From: an uncultured Eubacteriales bacterium
GTDB taxonomy: Bacteria; Bacillota; Clostridia; Oscillospirales; Oscillospiraceae
DNA: 15,297 nucleotides
Direction of reading: 5' to 3'
Assembly: GCA_900543085.1 (NCBI GenBank)
Contig: UQQF01000050.1
Coordinates: forward strand, 1-15,297
Shown in pieces: positions 13,689-15,297 of this stretch; the stretch's first letter is position 1; each line of letters begins with the position of its first letter. Both the position numbers and the translations under genes were made by a program. Under the pieces are notes generated by a model. That model was given only the letters and a program-made list of their open reading frames with translations. It was not told where the DNA came from and ran no database searches.

Positions 13689-13832
13689 GTGATTAAAATG
13701 GATTCCGTAAAACTGCTCACGATCATAATTATCGTGTCGTTGATCATTCTGCTGGCTGGCTTGAGCGTCTGGGCCTTCCGGCTCCACGGCGGGCTTGCAG
13801 CCCCGCTTGCGGCCGCGCTCGCCGCCGCCTGA
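13689..13832 (+). CDS. 47-residue single-helix membrane protein
   Basis: The small ORF begins with GTG at 13689, eight bases after a perfect AGGAGG (13675-13680), and ends at TGA 13830-13832. The product starts MIKMDSVK and has one strongly hydrophobic helix at about residues 8-29 (with IIIIVSLIILL), then AFRLHGG and an Ala/Leu-rich tail of about 14 residues. The ribosome binding site is as strong as any in the window, and the spacing supports GTG over the internal ATG at 13698 (17 bases away). It is 76 bp downstream of the four-helix protein gene and probably the last gene of the BceAB-like operon. Small helices of this type can be accessory subunits of peptide transporters (VraH with VraDE in Staphylococcus aureus is one case). 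No sequence kinship is claimed. Confidence 0.65.
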   Translation: MIKMDSVKLLTIIIIVSLIILLAGLSVWAFRLHGGLAAPLAAALAAA

Positions 13833-13855
13833 TTAAGCTACCACTCCCCCATTTC

Positions 13856-13894
13856 CACAAAGAAGCCGCCCGAGGCATTGCCAAGGGCGGCTTC
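13856..13894 (-). terminator. Terminator of the MFS transporter gene
   Basis: Read on the minus strand, a 10-bp stem (13885-13894 with 13862-13871) and a 13-base loop containing a 3-bp inner pairing are followed by TTTGTGG. The T tract is short. It starts 10 bp after the transporter stop and lies between converging genes; the plus-strand side has no T run. Confidence 0.65.
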
Positions 13895-13903
13895 GACTGT
13901 GTG

Positions 13904-15097
13904 TCAGTATTCTATTTCCCGCGTCCGCCCGAGCACGGCGAACAGCAGCAGGGATATGACCTCCAGGCCGGTAAACAGCCAGAACGCCCCGGCGTACGAG
14001 CCGCTGGCGGTCTCGATACTGCCCGCTATGGTCGAGGCGAAGGAGCCGAGCATGATGTTGAGGTTTATGATGCTCAGGTTCTGCCCGTAGTGCGCCGGGC
14101 CGAAGAACTCCTGCGCCACGGACGACGAGATGGTGGGCACCGCGCCGTAGCACGCGCCGATGACCATCATCGCCGCAACCAGCAGCACGGTCACGCCGCT
14201 GCGCAGCGCAAGGGCGGCCAGCGCGCCGCACAGGATGTACAGCGCCGCGTCCGCGCTGAGCGATACCCGGAAGCCGAAGCGGTCATGCAGCGCGCCGAAG
14301 GCTATGCGGCCCAGGCCGTTCATGACGCTGACCAGTCCCACGGCCAGCGTGGCCAGCTGCGGCGAGGCTCCGCCCTCGGTGAAGATGTAGCTGCCGTGGG
14401 CGATGAGCCCGGAGCCGAAGCCGGTGCCGATGAGCGCGGCGACGAAGAAAATCCAGAATCGCGGCGTCTTCAGCATCTGCCCCGGCGTCAGCCCGCGCCC
14501 GGCCTCGACCGCCTCGCCCGGCTCGGCCTTGGGCGGCAGGACGAAGAAGCGGCCGGCCACCGCGCTGAGCAGTATCAGCACACCGGTGAATATGTACGTG
14601 AGGTGCCAGCCGAAGGCCGGGAAGGATATAAGCTTGGCGGCCAGCGTGCCTATCACCAGCGAGCTCGCGCCGAAGCCCATGAGCAGTACGCCGGAGGCGA
14701 AGCCGCGCTTGTCGGGGAACCTCGGCACCACGGCGGAGATCACGCCGTTATACACGAAGCCGACGCCGATGCCCGCAATGGCAAACGCGCCGTAGAGCAG
14801 CCACAGCCTGTCCGCCTGCAAGAACATGCACAGCACATAGCCCAGGCACGCCAGCACGCCGCCCGCAGGTATCGAAAACCCGACGCCCCACCTCGCGGCA
14901 AACGCCCCGCCTATGACCCCGCCGAGACAGAAGCAGGCGAGCATGATGGTAAAACACATCCCCAACTGCGCGCTCGTCCAGCCAAACCCCTGCCCAAACG
15001 GGATGGAGTATATGCTCCAGGCGTATATTACTCCGTTGATAAGCATTATTATCGTCCCGGCAATCAACGCCGTGGTGCGGGAGAAAGGTTTATTCAT
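13904..15097 (-). CDS. MFS transporter, OFA (oxalate/formate antiporter) family-like
   Basis: The protein has 397 residues with twelve predicted membrane helices and a central cytoplasmic loop around residues 190-215 (PPKAEPGEAVEAGRGLTPGQMLKT). The first helix LINGVIYAWSIYSIPFG is typical of the OFA branch, whose best-known member exchanges oxalate for formate. GALHDRFGFR (around Asp272) in the loop after helix 8 is the repeated MFS motif A. The substrate is unknown; most OFA members in gut Firmicutes are uncharacterised monocarboxylate-type carriers. GGAGG lies ten bases before the ATG at 15097. It is alone in its unit and converges on the BceAB-like operon. A hairpin element (15121-15172) lies in its leader or promoter region. 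Confidence 0.88.
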   Translation of the reverse strand: MNKPFSRTTALIAGTIIMLINGVIYAWSIYSIPFGQGFGWTSAQLGMCFTIMLACFCLGGVIGGAFAARWGVGFSIPAGGVLACLGYVLCMFLQADRLWLLYGAFAIAGIGVGFVYNGVISAVVPRFPDKRGFASGVLLMGFGASSLVIGTLAAKLISFPAFGWHLTYIFTGVLILLSAVAGRFFVLPPKAEPGEAVEAGRGLTPGQMLKTPRFWIFFVAALIGTGFGSGLIAHGSYIFTEGGASPQLATLAVGLVSVMNGLGRIAFGALHDRFGFRVSLSADAALYILCGALAALALRSGVTVLLVAAMMVIGACYGAVPTISSSVAQEFFGPAHYGQNLSIINLNIMLGSFASTIAGSIETASGSYAGAFWLFTGLEVISLLLFAVLGRTREIEY

Positions 15098-15120
15098 TCT
15101 ATATAAACCTCCTTCTATTT

Positions 15121-15172
15121 GACTCCTGAGGGGTTTCTTTTTGTGGCGACAAAAAGAAATCCCTCAGACTCC
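15121..15172. repeat. 40-bp palindromic element between 6-bp direct repeats
   Basis: CTGAGGGGTTTCTTTTTG (15126-15143) and CAAAAAGAAATCCCTCAG (15150-15167) are complementary at 17 of 18 positions around the loop TGGCGA. GACTCC stands directly on each side (15121-15126 and 15167-15172) as a direct repeat overlapping the outermost pair by one base. This looks like a miniature inverted-repeat insertion with a target duplication, or a strong mRNA hairpin upstream of the transporter gene. No T run follows on either strand. Confidence 0.6.
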
Positions 15173-15297
15173 AAAGAGAAAAACGCTTTTGGGTGCGGTG
15201 GTTAGGCGGGGAATAGTGTTCACCACACGGTTCAACATATAAAAGTTTGCATCCCTAAGATTTATGCCAGATTAGGGTGCCACTGTCTTACCGCGCG
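15173..15297. other. Non-coding stretch to the window edge with a hairpin
   Basis: I see no supported gene here; all frames are closed by frequent stops. A hairpin forms from GCA/CCCTAA (15249-15258, one bulged T) with TTAGGG/TGC (15272-15280). GGTG (around 15197) and CACC (around 15222) could pair as well. A promoter for the MFS gene should be in this area, but no convincing -35/-10 pair is visible on the minus strand. It may be the start of a structured RNA or a repeat that continues outside. Confidence 0.35.

Noticed and set aside
13901..15106. Plus-strand open frame of 401 codons opposite the MFS transporter
   Set aside because: It is the antisense shadow of a full-length twelve-helix transporter; its product is a charged, low-complexity sequence.

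Overview
The window looks like a chromosomal piece of a GC-rich Firmicute of class Clostridia, probably a gut Oscillospiraceae-type organism. The signs are strong GGAGG ribosome binding sites, sigma-A type promoters with 17-bp spacers, a Y-family polymerase/YolD pair, a BceS-BceA-BceB type antimicrobial-peptide module, and an rplM-rpsI operon. The genus cannot be fixed from the sequence alone. No tRNA, rRNA, CRISPR array, phage gene or intact insertion sequence is visible. No stretch over 300 bp lacks a gene.

Layout. 1-170: C-terminus of an Rrf2-family regulator, followed by a strong hairpin terminator. 226-2328 (minus): an overlapping operon of a Y-family DNA polymerase, a YolD-like protein and a small Cys-rich protein. 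2542-4621 (plus): DUF362 protein, flavodoxin and a TetR regulator. The DUF362 promoter carries two matching TGACA-N3-TGTCA operators, one over the -35 and one at the start site; the tetR promoter has its own inverted repeat. 4687-5112 (minus): a short chimeric ORF joining the start of a zinc-dependent phospholipase C-like gene to the end of a histidine kinase gene, probably a deletion scar. 5254-6108 (minus): rpsI and rplM with promoter, 5' leader hairpin and terminator. 6321-7043 (plus): a TtcA-like PP-loop ATPase, preceded by four phased decamer repeats. 7092-7742 (minus): a membrane-anchored XRE regulator and a two-helix membrane protein.

7889-13832 (plus): GNAT acetyltransferase, GrpB-family protein, BceS-like intramembrane-sensing histidine kinase and a terminator. 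A promoter then follows with a TTACA-N4-TGTAA box (the known BceR-type operator pattern), driving a BceA-like ATPase, a BceB-like permease, a four-helix membrane protein and a 47-residue single-helix protein. The response regulator that should pair with the kinase and bind the box is not in the window. 13904-15097 (minus): an OFA-type MFS transporter. Upstream of it lie a 40-bp palindromic element between 6-bp direct repeats and a further structured stretch that runs to the window edge.

Most worth following up: the Bce module without its regulator but with its operator; the phospholipase/kinase chimera; the TetR operator pair controlling a DUF362-flavodoxin redox pair; and the small membrane protein ending the transporter operon.
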